64,000 nt of DNA from Nocardia flavorosea NBRC 108225 (GCF_001613385.1 NZ_BDCG01000004.1:480038-544037), one strand, 5' to 3'; counted from the first letter of the stretch, positions 44,634 to 54,728 are shown. Program-made: numbers and translations. The notes: a model not told the origin generated them from the sequence alone.

Positions 44634-45949
44634 GTACGGTCAAGGACACACTTCGCGCACTGCCGAAGAAATGGGTGGGAATCGTCGCCGGGGTACTGGT
44701 GATCGCGCTGGTCGCCACCGGCGGTTACCTGGCGTACAACCAGCTCACCAAGAACGAGATCACCGCGTACTTCACTTCCACCGCCGGAATCTACCCCGGT
44801 GACGATGTGCGAGTGCTGGGCGTGCCCATCGGCAAGATCGATTCCATCGAACCCGGCAAAGAACAGGCGAAGGTGACCATGACGGTCGACGGCAGCGTCG
44901 ACCTGCCCGCCGACGCGCGGGCCGTGATCATCGCGCCGTCGCTGGTCTCCGCGCGCTTCATCCAGATCGCCCCCGCCTACACCGGTGGGGACACCCTGGG
45001 CGACGGCGCGGAAATCCCCATCGAACGGACCGCCGTTCCGGTGGAATGGGACGACATCAAAACCGAACTCCACAAACTCTCCACCGCGCTCGGCCCGGTC
45101 GGCGACGACCCCCAGGGCTCCTTCGGCCGCTTCGTGGACACCGCCGCGGAAAACCTCGACGGTAACGGCGAAGCATTCCGCAGCACCCTGCGGGAACTGT
45201 CGGCCACCCTGACCACACTGTCCGACGGACGCACCGACCTGTTCGGCACCATCCGCAATCTGCAGAAGTTCGTGGACGTGCTCTCCAAGAGCAACGAGCA
45301 GATCGTGCAGTTCGGTGGCCGGCTGGCCTCCGTATCGTCGGTTCTCGCCGGGGTCTCCGAGGATCTCGGCGCCGGCCTGGACAATCTCGATCTGGCGCTG
45401 GCCGACGTGAAACGCTTCCTGGACGGCAGCGGAACCGAACTCACCGAAGGCGTTCAGCGGCTGGCCGACGTGACCCAGATCCTGGTCGACAAACGACCGG
45501 AACTGGAACAGGCACTGCACTCCGGGCCGAACGCGCTGGTGAACTTCTACCAGATCTACAAACCCGCCCAGGGCACCCTGACCGGCGCCATCTCGCTGAA
45601 CAACTTCGCCGATCCGGTGAGCTTCCTGTGCGGTTCGGTACGAGCTCTGGAACAGCACGAATCCGATACCAGTGCCGACCTGTGCGCCGAATACCTCGCT
45701 CCGGTGATCAATTCGCTGGCGATGAACTACGTACCCATCATGACCAACCCCGCGACCGGTGTCACCGCGTTCCCGGACCAGTTGGACTACACCACCCCGG
45801 ACCTGCCCGGCCGGGTCGATCCGCAGAAGGTCGGCCCCCCGGCGGCGCCCGCGCCCGCACCCGTCACGGTTCCAGCCGGTGTCGCGGGGCTGGCGATTCC
45901 GGGTATTCAGCTCCCCGAAATTCCCGGCCTGCCCGGAGGAGGACGATGA
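44630..45949 (+). CDS. mce4D: Mce4D
   Basis: A 439-residue Mce protein: membrane segment at about residues 17-37, MCE domain (TAYFTSTAGIYPGDDVRVLG), helical core, and a Pro/Ala-rich C terminus (AAPAPAPVTVPAG) that could extend through the envelope. ATG overlaps the mce4C stop. Confidence 0.92.
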   Translation: MSTVKDTLRALPKKWVGIVAGVLVIALVATGGYLAYNQLTKNEITAYFTSTAGIYPGDDVRVLGVPIGKIDSIEPGKEQAKVTMTVDGSVDLPADARAVIIAPSLVSARFIQIAPAYTGGDTLGDGAEIPIERTAVPVEWDDIKTELHKLSTALGPVGDDPQGSFGRFVDTAAENLDGNGEAFRSTLRELSATLTTLSDGRTDLFGTIRNLQKFVDVLSKSNEQIVQFGGRLASVSSVLAGVSEDLGAGLDNLDLALADVKRFLDGSGTELTEGVQRLADVTQILVDKRPELEQALHSGPNALVNFYQIYKPAQGTLTGAISLNNFADPVSFLCGSVRALEQHESDTSADLCAEYLAPVINSLAMNYVPIMTNPATGVTAFPDQLDYTTPDLPGRVDPQKVGPPAAPAPAPVTVPAGVAGLAIPGIQLPEIPGLPGGGR

Positions 45950-47244
45950 TGCGCCGACTCGCACTGCGGGTACCGGACATCCGGCCGACGTTGCCCGCGC
46001 CGGGTTTCCGGCGCCGGGCGGCCGCGCTCGCCGTCGGGCTCGCGCTGGCGCTCCCCCTCACGGGCTGTCAGTACGACGGGCTCAACTCGTTGCCGATGCC
46101 GGGCACGGAAGGTACCGGCGAAGGTGCCTACACGGTGCAGATCCAGATGCCGAACGTCACCACGCTGACCCGCAACTCGCCGGTGCGCGTCGATGACGTA
46201 TCGGTCGGGGCGGTCACCGATATCGAAGTCGAGGACTGGCACGCGCTGGTGACGGTCTCGCTGAACCCCGATGTGGTGCTGCCCGCCAACGCCACCGCCA
46301 AGATCGGCCAGACCAGTCTGCTCGGCAGCAACCATGTGGAACTCGCGCCGCCGGCCGATACCGCCCCTGAGGGACAGCTGGCCGACGGTGACGTGATCCC
46401 GCTGGAGCGTGCCGGTGTCTTCCCGACCACCGAACAGGTGCTGTCCTCACTGTCGGTGGTGCTCAACGGCGGCGGTATCTCGCAGCTGGAGAACATCACC
46501 CGCGAACTCAACTCGGCCCTGGTCGGCAACGAGGAGGAGATCCGGGATCTGCTCCCGCAGATGAACGATCTGATCGGCAACCTGAACGCCCAGCGCGACG
46601 ACATCATCTCCGCGATCAGCGGACTTGACCGGCTCTCCGGCCAGTTCGTCGAGCAGACCGATGTGGTGGAAGCGGCGATCGAGGAAATCCATCCCGCACT
46701 GACCGTGCTGGCCGATCGCCGGCAGAACATCACCACAACCATCACCAAGCTCGGTGAACTCAGCGATGTGGTGAACCGGTTGATCGCCGACAGCGGCGAC
46801 GATCTGAAGGCGAATTTGGCCAACCTCGCTCCGGTCCTGCAGACGCTGGCCGATACGGGCGGCGACCTCACCGAATCGCTGAAAATCCTCGCCTCGTTCC
46901 CGTTCCCGTTGACGAACCTCGACAACGCGATCAAGGGCGACTACCTGAACCTGTTCATGACGGTGGACATGACCGCCAAACGGCTGGACTCGAACTTCCT
47001 CACCGGTACCGGGCTCGGCGGCATGTTCGGCGGTGTGGAGGTCGCACTCGGCCAGGTGGCCGGACCCGCCGGCGAACAGGGCAACCCGCTGGCCACACCA
47101 CTGGCGCCGCCCCCCGGCGCGCCGGCGCCCGGCGACCAGCCGCAACCGACCATTCCCGGGCTGCCGCCGATCCCCGGCCTGCCCGCCATTCCCGGGCTGA
47201 CGGTGCCGCTGCCCGGGCAGCCGCAAGGGGGCGAGGGCCCGTGA
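45946..47244 (+). CDS. mce4E: Mce4E lipoprotein
   Basis: A 432-residue Mce protein and the lipoprotein of the set: basic start, hydrophobic segment and lipobox LPLTGC, with the cysteine at about residue 41. MCE domain (TVQIQMPNVTTLTRNSPVRV), helical core, and a Pro-rich C-terminal tail with PGLPPIPGLPAIPGL repeats. ATG at 45946 overlaps the mce4D stop; an adjacent ATG at 45949 is equally possible. Confidence 0.92.
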   Translation: MMRRLALRVPDIRPTLPAPGFRRRAAALAVGLALALPLTGCQYDGLNSLPMPGTEGTGEGAYTVQIQMPNVTTLTRNSPVRVDDVSVGAVTDIEVEDWHALVTVSLNPDVVLPANATAKIGQTSLLGSNHVELAPPADTAPEGQLADGDVIPLERAGVFPTTEQVLSSLSVVLNGGGISQLENITRELNSALVGNEEEIRDLLPQMNDLIGNLNAQRDDIISAISGLDRLSGQFVEQTDVVEAAIEEIHPALTVLADRRQNITTTITKLGELSDVVNRLIADSGDDLKANLANLAPVLQTLADTGGDLTESLKILASFPFPLTNLDNAIKGDYLNLFMTVDMTAKRLDSNFLTGTGLGGMFGGVEVALGQVAGPAGEQGNPLATPLAPPPGAPAPGDQPQPTIPGLPPIPGLPAIPGLTVPLPGQPQGGEGP

Positions 47245-48710
47245 CGCTCAGCCGTTTCGTCCGTATCCAGCTGATCATCTTCTCCATCCTCACGGTGGTC
47301 GGCCTGGCCGTCATGGGCGGCACCTATGTGGGCGTACCCGCCATGCTCGGCATCGGGCGTATCGAGGTCACCCTGCAACTCGCCGCCACCGGTGGGCTCT
47401 ACCAGAACGCCAACGTCTCCTATCGCGGGACGAACGTCGGCGTGGTCCGGGAGGTCCGGCTCACCAGCGAGGGCGTGGAAGCCCGGCTGTCGGTCGACAG
47501 CGACTACAAGATCCCGGCCGATTCCAAAGCGCTGGTACGCAGTGTTTCGGCGATCGGCGAGCAGTACGTCGACCTGGTCCCGCCGGAGCAGCCCGGGGAC
47601 GCCAACCTGTACGACGGCAGCGTGATCCCCGTGGACCGCACCGAACTGCCCCAGGATGTGGGCGCTCTGCTGGACCAGGCCGACCGGCTGCTGGCCAGCG
47701 TCGCCGACACCCGGCTGCGCCAGGTCATCGACGAAGCGTTCCGGGCGTTCAACGGCGCAGGACCGGATCTGCAACGGTTCCTCGACTCCGCGGCCCTGCT
47801 GGTGCAGGAGGCGAACGACAACGTCGAGCCGACCAAACAGCTGATCGAACAGATCGGCCCACTGCTCGACACCCAGGTCGACTCCGATGCCGCGATCCGA
47901 TCGTGGACCCGCGACCTGGCGGTCGTCACCGATCAGTTGCGCGCCCACGACCCGGCACTGCGCAGTATTCTCGCCAACGGTCCCGCGGCGATGGAACGGG
48001 TCACCCAGCAGTTCGACGAACTGCGGCCCACCCTGCCGCTGCTGATGAACAATCTGGTGAGCGTGGGGCAGGTCGGTGTCACCTACCACGCCGGCCTGGA
48101 ACAGATCCTGGTCGTGTATCCGCCGCTGATCGCCGCGCTGCTCACCGCCGTACGCGGCCCCATGGAGTACGGGGCGCTCGTCGACTTCATGACGGTGCTC
48201 AACGATCCGCCGGCCTGTACCACCGGGTTCCTGCCGCCCGATCAGCGCCGCGGCCCCGACCAGCTCGATACGATTCCGACGCCCGAGGGCCTGTACTGCA
48301 AGACCCCGCAGAACGACATCAGCGCGGTGCGCGGTATCCGCAACACGCCGTGTATGGAATTCCCGGGCCGCCGCGCACCGACCCCGGAACTGTGCCGCAC
48401 CGGATTCGTTCCCGAGGGCACGAACCCGCCGTTCGGGCCGCCGCAGCCGGTGGCCCCGGCCGCCGCGCCCGCACCCGGTGTCGCACCCGCCGCCGCGCCC
48501 GACACTGGGCCCGGGGTTGCGGGAGTACCCCCGGCACCTGCTAGTTTCTCGGGCGCAAGCACCCCCGCCGCCGCTCTCTCGTACGATCCGGCCACCGGGG
48601 TCTATACCGGCACCGACGGTCGCAGCTACCGTCAGGGCGATATCGCACCCGGCGGATCGGGCGCCGTACCCGCGGATTGGCAGGCAATGTTCGAGGAGCA
48701 GCAGAAATGA
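47241..48710 (+). CDS. mce4F: Mce4F
   Basis: A 489-residue Mce protein: membrane segment near residues 12-34, MCE domain (VTLQLAATGGLYQNANVSYR), helical core and a long Pro/Ala-rich C-terminal region with a final GVYTGTDGRSYRQGDI motif. GTG overlaps the mce4E stop; the stop overlaps the next gene. Confidence 0.92.
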   Translation: MTLSRFVRIQLIIFSILTVVGLAVMGGTYVGVPAMLGIGRIEVTLQLAATGGLYQNANVSYRGTNVGVVREVRLTSEGVEARLSVDSDYKIPADSKALVRSVSAIGEQYVDLVPPEQPGDANLYDGSVIPVDRTELPQDVGALLDQADRLLASVADTRLRQVIDEAFRAFNGAGPDLQRFLDSAALLVQEANDNVEPTKQLIEQIGPLLDTQVDSDAAIRSWTRDLAVVTDQLRAHDPALRSILANGPAAMERVTQQFDELRPTLPLLMNNLVSVGQVGVTYHAGLEQILVVYPPLIAALLTAVRGPMEYGALVDFMTVLNDPPACTTGFLPPDQRRGPDQLDTIPTPEGLYCKTPQNDISAVRGIRNTPCMEFPGRRAPTPELCRTGFVPEGTNPPFGPPQPVAPAAAPAPGVAPAAAPDTGPGVAGVPPAPASFSGASTPAAALSYDPATGVYTGTDGRSYRQGDIAPGGSGAVPADWQAMFEEQQK

Positions 48711-49726
48711 GCGAGACCAAGGACCCCCGCCGTACCCGTAGGCGGGCCAGCCGGACGGCGGGTCCACCGGTCGAGGACGCGACCGAAAAGCTCACCGTGG
48801 ATTCGGCGGCGGCCGGGTCCACTGCGGACAAGGCCATCGGCGAGGCCGTGAGCGCCGCCGCGGGCAAGTCTGCGGGGACCGCCGCGGAGAAGTCTGTGGA
48901 CGCCTCTGCGGCGAAGCCCGAGGGTGTCACTGCGGCGAAGTCGGAGGATGTGGCTTCGGCGAAGTCGGAGGGTGTCATTGCGGCGAAGTCGGAGGATGTC
49001 ACCGAACGGATCGATACCACCACCGAATCGGCGCCCGTCGCCGAATCGGGAGCAACCGACGAAACCGTGCGGATCGACAAGTCCGCCGCGGGAACCGTGG
49101 CACCGGTCGAAACCGCAGCGGAATCCGCCGGGACATCGGACACCGCCGACAAGGAAACCGGCGCGACCGTCGTCTCGATGGAGAAATCCGCGGCGACCGA
49201 ATCCGGTGGCGCCGAACCTGCCGTGAAGGGCGGCTCCCGCTCGTGGAAGCGGATCGTCGCGCTCACCGCGGCCGCGGTGCTGGTGATCGGCCTGGTCGGT
49301 GCCGCGGTGGTCTCGATGATCGCCGTCCAATCCACCGAGCAGCGCGACGAACGCCGGGCCGAATATGTGGCCACCGCACGCCAGACGGTCCTCAATCTGA
49401 CCACCATCCGCGCCGATACGGCCAAGGAGGACATCGACCGCATCCTCACCATGGCCTCCGGAGAGTTCAAAACCGAGTTCGACGGCCGGATCGACCCGTT
49501 CACCGAAATCGTCAAACAGGCGAAGGTGCAGTCCACGGGTGAGGTCGTCGAGGCCGCCGTGGAACGCGACGACGAGAACTCCGCGGTGATCCTGGTCGCC
49601 GCCAAACAAACCCTCACCAATGCGGGCGCCGAAGGCGAACAGCAGCGGTACTACCGCTTCCGGGTGACCGTGCAGCGTGCCGACGATGGCGCCCTGACCG
49701 CCTCGGACGTGGAGTTCGTGGCATGA
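48707..49726 (+). CDS. Mce-associated membrane protein with repeat-rich N terminus
   Basis: A 339-residue protein. Residues 1-175 are low-complexity Ala/Lys/Glu/Ser/Thr and contain a four-copy 8-residue repeat. One membrane segment follows near 180-203 (IVALTAAAVLVIGLVGAAVV), then an extracytoplasmic NTF2-like domain. It corresponds to the Rv3493c-type protein that follows mce4F. ATG at 48707 overlaps the mce4F stop. Mce-associated proteins stabilise the Mce complexes in mycobacteria. Confidence 0.83.
   Translation: MSETKDPRRTRRRASRTAGPPVEDATEKLTVDSAAAGSTADKAIGEAVSAAAGKSAGTAAEKSVDASAAKPEGVTAAKSEDVASAKSEGVIAAKSEDVTERIDTTTESAPVAESGATDETVRIDKSAAGTVAPVETAAESAGTSDTADKETGATVVSMEKSAATESGGAEPAVKGGSRSWKRIVALTAAAVLVIGLVGAAVVSMIAVQSTEQRDERRAEYVATARQTVLNLTTIRADTAKEDIDRILTMASGEFKTEFDGRIDPFTEIVKQAKVQSTGEVVEAAVERDDENSAVILVAAKQTLTNAGAEGEQQRYYRFRVTVQRADDGALTASDVEFVA
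48908..49003 (+). repeat. four-copy 24-bp repeat in the Mce-associated gene
   Basis: Units at 48908, 48932, 48956 and 48980 share the core GCGAAGTCGGAGG (first unit GCGAAGCCCGAGG). The unit is in phase, giving eight-residue repeats of the type A/S-A-K-S-E-D/G-V-x. Confidence 0.85.
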
Positions 49727-50277
49727 GCGAGGCAGGCCCGGCAGCGGAGCACAGCATGACCGAGGACACGCGCCCCGCCGAGAGGACCGGCATGAAACTG
49801 CGCAACAAAATCCTGATCGGCCTCACCGCGGTTGTGATCGTCGCCGCCGCGGTGGTGGCCGGTATCGGCGGCTACCGGTATTGGGACTACCGCCAATCGG
49901 AGCAGTCGCGCACCGACGCCGTCGCTGCCGCGAGCCGCACGGTCTCGGCCATCTTCAGCTATGAGCACCAGACGGTGGAAAAGGAACTGCCCAAGGCTGC
50001 CGAAAGCCTGGCCCCCGATTTCCGCGCCGATTTCATCCAGCTCATCGAGAAGGCGATCGTACCGGGCGCCAAGGAAAAGGAACTGACCGTCAAGGCCACC
50101 ACCCAGGCCGGCGGCGTGGTTTCCGCCGATCGCGCGCATGCCGAGGTCCTGCTGTTCCTGAACCAGGTCACCACCAGTAAGGAAGCCCCCCAGGGCACCA
50201 CCACCGGCAGCCGCGTCCGGGTCGCCCTGGACAAATCCGACGACCAGTGGCTCGTCTCCGCGGTCACTCCGATCTGA
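49723..50277 (+). CDS. Mce-associated membrane protein (Rv3492c-like)
   Basis: A 184-residue protein: short cytoplasmic start, one membrane segment at about residues 30-50, and an extracytoplasmic NTF2-like domain with AASRTVSAIFSYEHQTVEKE. Second Mce-associated gene. ATG overlaps the previous stop; downstream in-frame ATG codons at 49756 and 49792 are also possible. Confidence 0.8.
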   Translation: MSEAGPAAEHSMTEDTRPAERTGMKLRNKILIGLTAVVIVAAAVVAGIGGYRYWDYRQSEQSRTDAVAAASRTVSAIFSYEHQTVEKELPKAAESLAPDFRADFIQLIEKAIVPGAKEKELTVKATTQAGGVVSADRAHAEVLLFLNQVTTSKEAPQGTTTGSRVRVALDKSDDQWLVSAVTPI

Positions 50278-50373
50278 CCCGCTGACGGGTAGAGCCGCCG
50301 TTCGAGTTCTCCGCTATTGACTCGTTTCGATGAGTAAGTGGGTTCGTTGGAGGTGCTCAACCCGTCCGGTCGG

Positions 50374-50808
50374 CTAGTACGACTGGCCGTGCGCATAACG
50401 CGCCCGCCGCAGGTGCCGACCGTTGCCCCGGTTCCGGCTCTTATAAGTCGGGAGCTGCGAATCGCAGTTCGGACAGACCCGTCGCAAGTTCTCGCGTCGA
50501 TTATCGGTCGCGTGGCCGTTGATGTGGTCGAGGACGAATACGAGTAGCAAGCCGTGCCATTCGTCGCCGATATCGCAGATCGCGCAGCGGTTACCTTGGG
50601 CTCGGGCCAGGTAGTCGCGAATGTAGTGGCCCTGGTAGCTACCCACATCCGCCTCGCCGGTCGTGAGCCGATGCCGGGTCTTCGCCTCGCGCTGCGTTGC
50701 TTGCTGGCAACTCGTTGTGCAGTACAGCTTCTGGCTGCGCTTCATGAGCAGCTCTGAACACCCCCGGCATCGCCTCATACCGCGAAAACTACTCCGGCCC
50801 ACCGACAC
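50374..50808 (-). CDS. HNH endonuclease
   Basis: A 144-residue protein. An N-terminal zinc-ribbon-like part has Cys pairs (CRGC, CTTSC), and the C-terminal HNH core has CAICD, DHINGHATDNRRENLRRVCP and CDSQ. The HNH histidine and asparagine positions are DHINGH and NRREN. Such small HNH proteins are often encoded by phages or mobile elements. It lies next to tRNA-Thr, a common integration site. The start is uncertain: the frame extends to 50808, and ATG at 50778 (MRRCRGC) is an alternative. Confidence 0.82.
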   Translation of the reverse strand: MSVGRSSFRGMRRCRGCSELLMKRSQKLYCTTSCQQATQREAKTRHRLTTGEADVGSYQGHYIRDYLARAQGNRCAICDIGDEWHGLLLVFVLDHINGHATDNRRENLRRVCPNCDSQLPTYKSRNRGNGRHLRRARYAHGQSY

Positions 50809-50833
50809 ATCGGTGAGCCGGAGCGAAATTACG

Positions 50834-50906
50834 AGCCGCCTGAGGGACTCGAACCCTCAACCTACGCATTACAAGTACGTTGCGCTGCCAGTTGCGCCAA
50901 GGCGGC
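50834..50906 (-). tRNA. tRNA-Thr (anticodon UGU)
   Basis: A 73-nt cloverleaf on the minus strand. Acceptor stem GCCGCCT / AGGCGGC, D arm GCGC-AACTGGCA-GCGC, anticodon stem ACGTA / TGCGT with loop CTTGTAA (anticodon TGT), T arm GAGGG-TTCGAGT-CCCTC. The 3' CCA is not encoded. It reads ACA codons. Confidence 0.95.
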
Positions 50907-51151
50907 GGAGCGGCCCGGCTACGAGTCGCTCGGCAGCCGATCATACGGGGCTGCCGTCGAGTTCGCGAACCCGATTCACGTGACAACGGACGGGAGGTGT
51001 CCGGATGGACACCACGGCGAAGGCGAACTCGGATCGGGCCGGAACACTACGCAGCCCGGCCGTCGAACTCGAAGCCGTCCGGCGCGGCACCCGAACGAAG
51101 GAGCCGCACCGGAACGGCGTCGGTACCGGCCGGGCTGTGCGGAGAGGGTAA

Positions 51152-51382
51152 CTACTTGCGGGCCGCTTCGTCGGCCGCCATGGCGTCGCGCAGGCTCTTG
51201 GGCCGCATATCGGTCCAGTTCTGCTCCACGTACTCCACGCAGGCGGCGCGGCTGTCCTCGCCGAAGACCACGCGCCAGCCGGCCGGGACCTCGGCAAAGG
51301 CCGGCCACAGGGAATGCTGTTCTTCGTCGTTGACCAAAACGAAGAAGCGGCCGTCCTCGTCGTCGAACGGGTTGGTGCTCAT
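51152..51382 (-). CDS. MbtH-family protein
   Basis: A 76-residue protein with the MbtH signature: [24 protein letters not shown] in the first half, [20 protein letters not shown], and [13 protein letters not shown] near the end, each quoted only up to its core. MbtH proteins are required partners of NRPS adenylation domains. No NRPS is in this window, so it is an orphan copy that may serve remote siderophore or peptide synthetases in trans. Confidence 0.93.
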   Translation of the reverse strand: MSTNPFDDEDGRFFVLVNDEEQHSLWPAFAEVPAGWRVVFGEDSRAACVEYVEQNWTDMRPKSLRDAMAADEAARK

Positions 51383-51524
51383 TTCACCTCACAGGGGTGC
51401 TCGCGCGTATGTGTACGGATCTGTCCGGGTCCGGCACGGCAGGGAGGGGGAACCTCCGGCTGCCGTTTCGCGAACCCAACGATGTGTCGACCCTAGCAAG
51501 GCCGGCGTTAACTTCGGGTTCCCC

Positions 51525-52358
51525 CTAGGACGCGAAGAACTCCAGGAGGATCTTGTTCACTGTATCGGGTCGCTCCAGGTAGCCGTAATGGCCGGCATCC
51601 GGAACTTCCTGGTAGCGACCGCCCGGAATGGCCTCGGCGACCTCCCGCGACAGGTACGGCGGGATCATCCGGTCATCGGCGAAACCCACCGCCAGGCACG
51701 GCACCCGAATGGCCCGGTAGGCGTGCACCCGGTCGAATTCGTGATCCATCTTGCGCTGGGCGCGGATCCCGGGGGTCACCGGACCGCCGGTGAACTCGAA
51801 CAGGTCCAGCCAGTCGCGGGCCGCGTTGGTGTCGGCCATCGTCGCGGGGGAAAGGTTCATCACCGCGGTGAGGGCGGCCTCGTACTTCGGCGGCAGTTTC
51901 ACCCCGCTCTCGTCGAGTTCGTGTTCACCCAGCGAGAGGGTCTTCTGGAACCGGTCCAGCCGGCCGTGCCCGGCCAGGAACACGGCCTTACGCACCAGCT
52001 CGGGCCGGGCGAGGGCGAGTTCCTGCGCCACCCGGGCGCCCATCGACGTACCGGCCACCAACGCCGGGCCCTCGTCCAGGAACTCGATCAGCCCTGCCGT
52101 ATCGGCGACCATCTCCTCGATGGTCATACCGCCGGCGGCCTCGTAGGAGGGCGCGATTCCCCGGTTGTCGAACGTGCAGACCCGATAGCCGGCGGCGACC
52201 AGGGCCGGTACCTGATGCAACTCCCAGACACGGCCCGGACTGCCCGTCCCCATGATCAGCACGACCAGCGGGCCGCCGCCTTTCACATCGGTGCCCTTGG
52301 AACGGTCTCCTTTGATCTGATAGTTGAGCGATATTCCGTTCACCGTGGCCAACGGCAT
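51525..52358 (-). CDS. alpha/beta hydrolase
   Basis: A 277-residue alpha/beta hydrolase. The oxyanion region is LIMGTGSPGRVW, the nucleophile elbow is GTSMGARVAQE and the catalytic His is in DAGHYGYLE. ATG at 52358 begins PLATVNGISLNYQIKG, the usual first strand; the much longer upstream frame is not supported. It is followed 142 bp downstream on the same strand by the MbtH gene and may be part of the same unit. Substrate unknown; haloperoxidase or esterase-like activity is possible. Confidence 0.85.
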   Translation of the reverse strand: MPLATVNGISLNYQIKGDRSKGTDVKGGGPLVVLIMGTGSPGRVWELHQVPALVAAGYRVCTFDNRGIAPSYEAAGGMTIEEMVADTAGLIEFLDEGPALVAGTSMGARVAQELALARPELVRKAVFLAGHGRLDRFQKTLSLGEHELDESGVKLPPKYEAALTAVMNLSPATMADTNAARDWLDLFEFTGGPVTPGIRAQRKMDHEFDRVHAYRAIRVPCLAVGFADDRMIPPYLSREVAEAIPGGRYQEVPDAGHYGYLERPDTVNKILLEFFAS

Positions 52359-52501
52359 GCTGACGGCCCCTTCCTGATCGTTTCCGCTGCCCACGGTATA
52401 GCCCTCCGGGGGACGTAGTGTTACCGCGGCCGCAGCGACCGCTTCGTGGGACAGATACCATTGACATTTCACATACCAGCGCACCTGCCGGGAGGATTGA
52501 G

Positions 52502-52672
52502 ATGGCCGCGAAAAGCAGCGCCAACGGTATCGCCGACGACGAACTGGAACCCCTCGCCGACGAGACCGCTCGTCAGGCGCAGCGGGTCGTGGCCGCCTAT
52601 GCCGCCGATGCCGACGAATGCCGGATGCTCCTGTCGATGTTGGGGATCGGCCCGGGCGCCCGAACCGAATAA
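52502..52672 (+). CDS. small conserved-looking protein before otsA
   Basis: A 56-residue acidic helical protein, AAKSSANGIADDELEPLADE followed by TARQAQRVVAAYAADADEC. GGGAGGA precedes the ATG at a good distance. No family name recognised. It lies 224 bp before otsA in the same direction. Confidence 0.6.
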   Translation: MAAKSSANGIADDELEPLADETARQAQRVVAAYAADADECRMLLSMLGIGPGARTE

Positions 52673-52895
52673 GCTGAGCCTTATCCGCATGGCCGAGCGC
52701 CTGGTCACGCAAGCTATCGCCTCCGGGCGCTGACGGTCATGTGGGCCGCCGGCGCCAACGGCGACGTCAGCGGATCCACACAACTACATGGCATGAGCGG
52801 GTCAGGCCTGAAGGCGGTAGCGGCGCGTTGCCACGCAGGGCTCCCGATCATGCCGTATATACGGGGCGTACAGCGCCGCGCGTAAGGATGCGTGA

Positions 52896-54533
52896 GTGGA
52901 CCAGATGACAGATCAGCCGTCCAGAGATTCCACCTCCCAGGATGAAACCGGCGTATCCGCGGGCCCGTCCGGAACCGGTAACGGCTCCGGGCCGGTCACG
53001 GGTCCGATCGACCTGGTGGAGGCCCAGCCCGAGGCGGTGGACGCCGAACCCCTGCGGGAACGCGGGGCCGGTTCCGGCTTCGTCGTCGTGGCCAACCGGC
53101 TTCCGGTGGATCTGGAGAAACTGCCGGACGGGAGCACCCGCTGGAAACGGAGTCCCGGCGGCCTGGTGACCGCGCTGGAGCCGGTGCTGCGCAGCAATCG
53201 CGGCGCCTGGGTGGGATGGGCAGGCGTGCCCGATGTCGAGGTCGACCCGATTGTCGAAGACGGGCTGGAGTTGTATCCGGTGCCGCTGTCGGCGCAGGAG
53301 GTCGCCGACTATTACGAGGGTTTCTCCAATGCGACGCTGTGGCCGCTCTACCACGATGTGATCGTCCGCCCGGTGTACAACCGGGCCTGGTGGTCGGCCT
53401 ACGTACAGGTGAACCGGCGTTTCGCCGAGGAGACGGCCAAGGTCGCGGCCGAGGGGGCCACGGTCTGGGTGCAGGATTACCAGTTGCAACTGGTGCCGAA
53501 GATGCTGCGGATGCTGCGGCCTGATCTCACCATCGGTTTCTTCCTGCATATTCCGTTCCCGCCGGTCGAACTGTTCATGCAGATGCCGTGGCGCACCGAG
53601 ATCGTGGAAGGTCTGCTGGGGGCGGATCTGATCGGGTTCCATCTGCCCGGCGGTGCCCAGAATTTCCTGTATCTGGCCCGCAGGCTGGCCGGTCAGCCCA
53701 CCTCGCGCGGCACGGTCGGGGTGCGGTCGAAGATGGGTGTGGTGCAGGTCGGGTTCCGGACGGTGCGAGTGGGCGCGTTCCCGATCTCCATCGACTCCGC
53801 CGGGTTGGACGAGCATTCGCGGCGACGTTCGGTACGAGAGCGCGCCGCACAGATCCGTGCAGAACTCGGCAGCCCCAAGCATGTCCTGCTCGGTGTCGAC
53901 CGGCTCGACTACACCAAAGGCATCGATATCCGGCTCAACGCGCTGGAAGAACTGCTCGACGAGGGTCGAATCGACCCGGCCGACACAGTGGTGGTGCAGC
54001 TCGCCACACCGAGCCGTGAACGGGTCGAGAGCTATATCCAGATGCGTGGCGATATCGAACGCCAGGTCGGGCGCATCAACGGGGAGTTCGCCCGGGTCGG
54101 CTATCCGGTGGTTCATTATCTGCATCGGCCGATCGCCCGCGAGGAACTCATCGCCTTCTTCGTCGCCGCCGACGTCATGCTGGTGACCCCGCTGCGTGAC
54201 GGTATGAACCTGGTCGCCAAGGAGTACGTGGCCTGCCACAGCGGCCTCAACGGCACCCTTGTCCTGAGCGAGTTCACCGGCGCAGCCGCCGAGCTACGCC
54301 AGTCCTATCTGTGCAATCCGCACGACCTGGACAGCGTGAAGGACGCCATCGTCTCCGCCCTGACCGACGACCGCGAAACCCGCCGCCGCCGGATGCGCGC
54401 CTTGCGCCGCCAGGTCCTCGCCCACGATGTCGACCGCTGGGCCCGCGCCTTCCTCGATGCCCTCGCCAAGGGGCAGGTAGCCGGAAAAGCCCTGGTCGCA
54501 GACTCGGGCGACGGGGGCGACTACTCCGAATAG
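52896..54533 (+). CDS. otsA: trehalose-6-phosphate synthase OtsA
   Basis: A 545-residue glycosyltransferase family 20 enzyme. It joins an NDP-glucose and glucose-6-phosphate into trehalose-6-phosphate, feeding trehalose for osmoprotection and for mycolate carriers. Family landmarks: [62 protein letters not shown] and [16 protein letters not shown]. The first 60 residues are an unusual acidic/Gly-rich extension. GTG at 52896 or ATG at 52905 may be used. In M. tuberculosis otsA likewise follows the mce4 locus. Confidence 0.93.
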   Translation: MDQMTDQPSRDSTSQDETGVSAGPSGTGNGSGPVTGPIDLVEAQPEAVDAEPLRERGAGSGFVVVANRLPVDLEKLPDGSTRWKRSPGGLVTALEPVLRSNRGAWVGWAGVPDVEVDPIVEDGLELYPVPLSAQEVADYYEGFSNATLWPLYHDVIVRPVYNRAWWSAYVQVNRRFAEETAKVAAEGATVWVQDYQLQLVPKMLRMLRPDLTIGFFLHIPFPPVELFMQMPWRTEIVEGLLGADLIGFHLPGGAQNFLYLARRLAGQPTSRGTVGVRSKMGVVQVGFRTVRVGAFPISIDSAGLDEHSRRRSVRERAAQIRAELGSPKHVLLGVDRLDYTKGIDIRLNALEELLDEGRIDPADTVVVQLATPSRERVESYIQMRGDIERQVGRINGEFARVGYPVVHYLHRPIAREELIAFFVAADVMLVTPLRDGMNLVAKEYVACHSGLNGTLVLSEFTGAAAELRQSYLCNPHDLDSVKDAIVSALTDDRETRRRRMRALRRQVLAHDVDRWARAFLDALAKGQVAGKALVADSGDGGDYSE

Positions 54534-54728
54534 GACCCGCCTCGTGGCTGGATCGGTGCGGCACGCCGTGGCCCGGCCCGGTCTCGCGCTCGAGGCAAAC
54601 AGTGGTGGCATCGAGTCCGAGCGGGCTCGAGTTCTCGCGTTCGCACGGCCGGTCGCCCTTGTGGCCTTATGCGCGGCGGACGCATTTCTACGCCCACGGC
54701 GGCGCCCGTGTACCGATGGACCCGGAGC

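Noticed and set aside
44489..45964. Long minus-strand frame under mce4D
   Set aside because: Shadow of the GC-biased plus-strand gene; Mce homology is clear on the plus strand.
50880..52418. 512-codon plus-strand frame
   Set aside because: It runs through tRNA-Thr, MbtH and the hydrolase on the opposite strand; a shadow frame.
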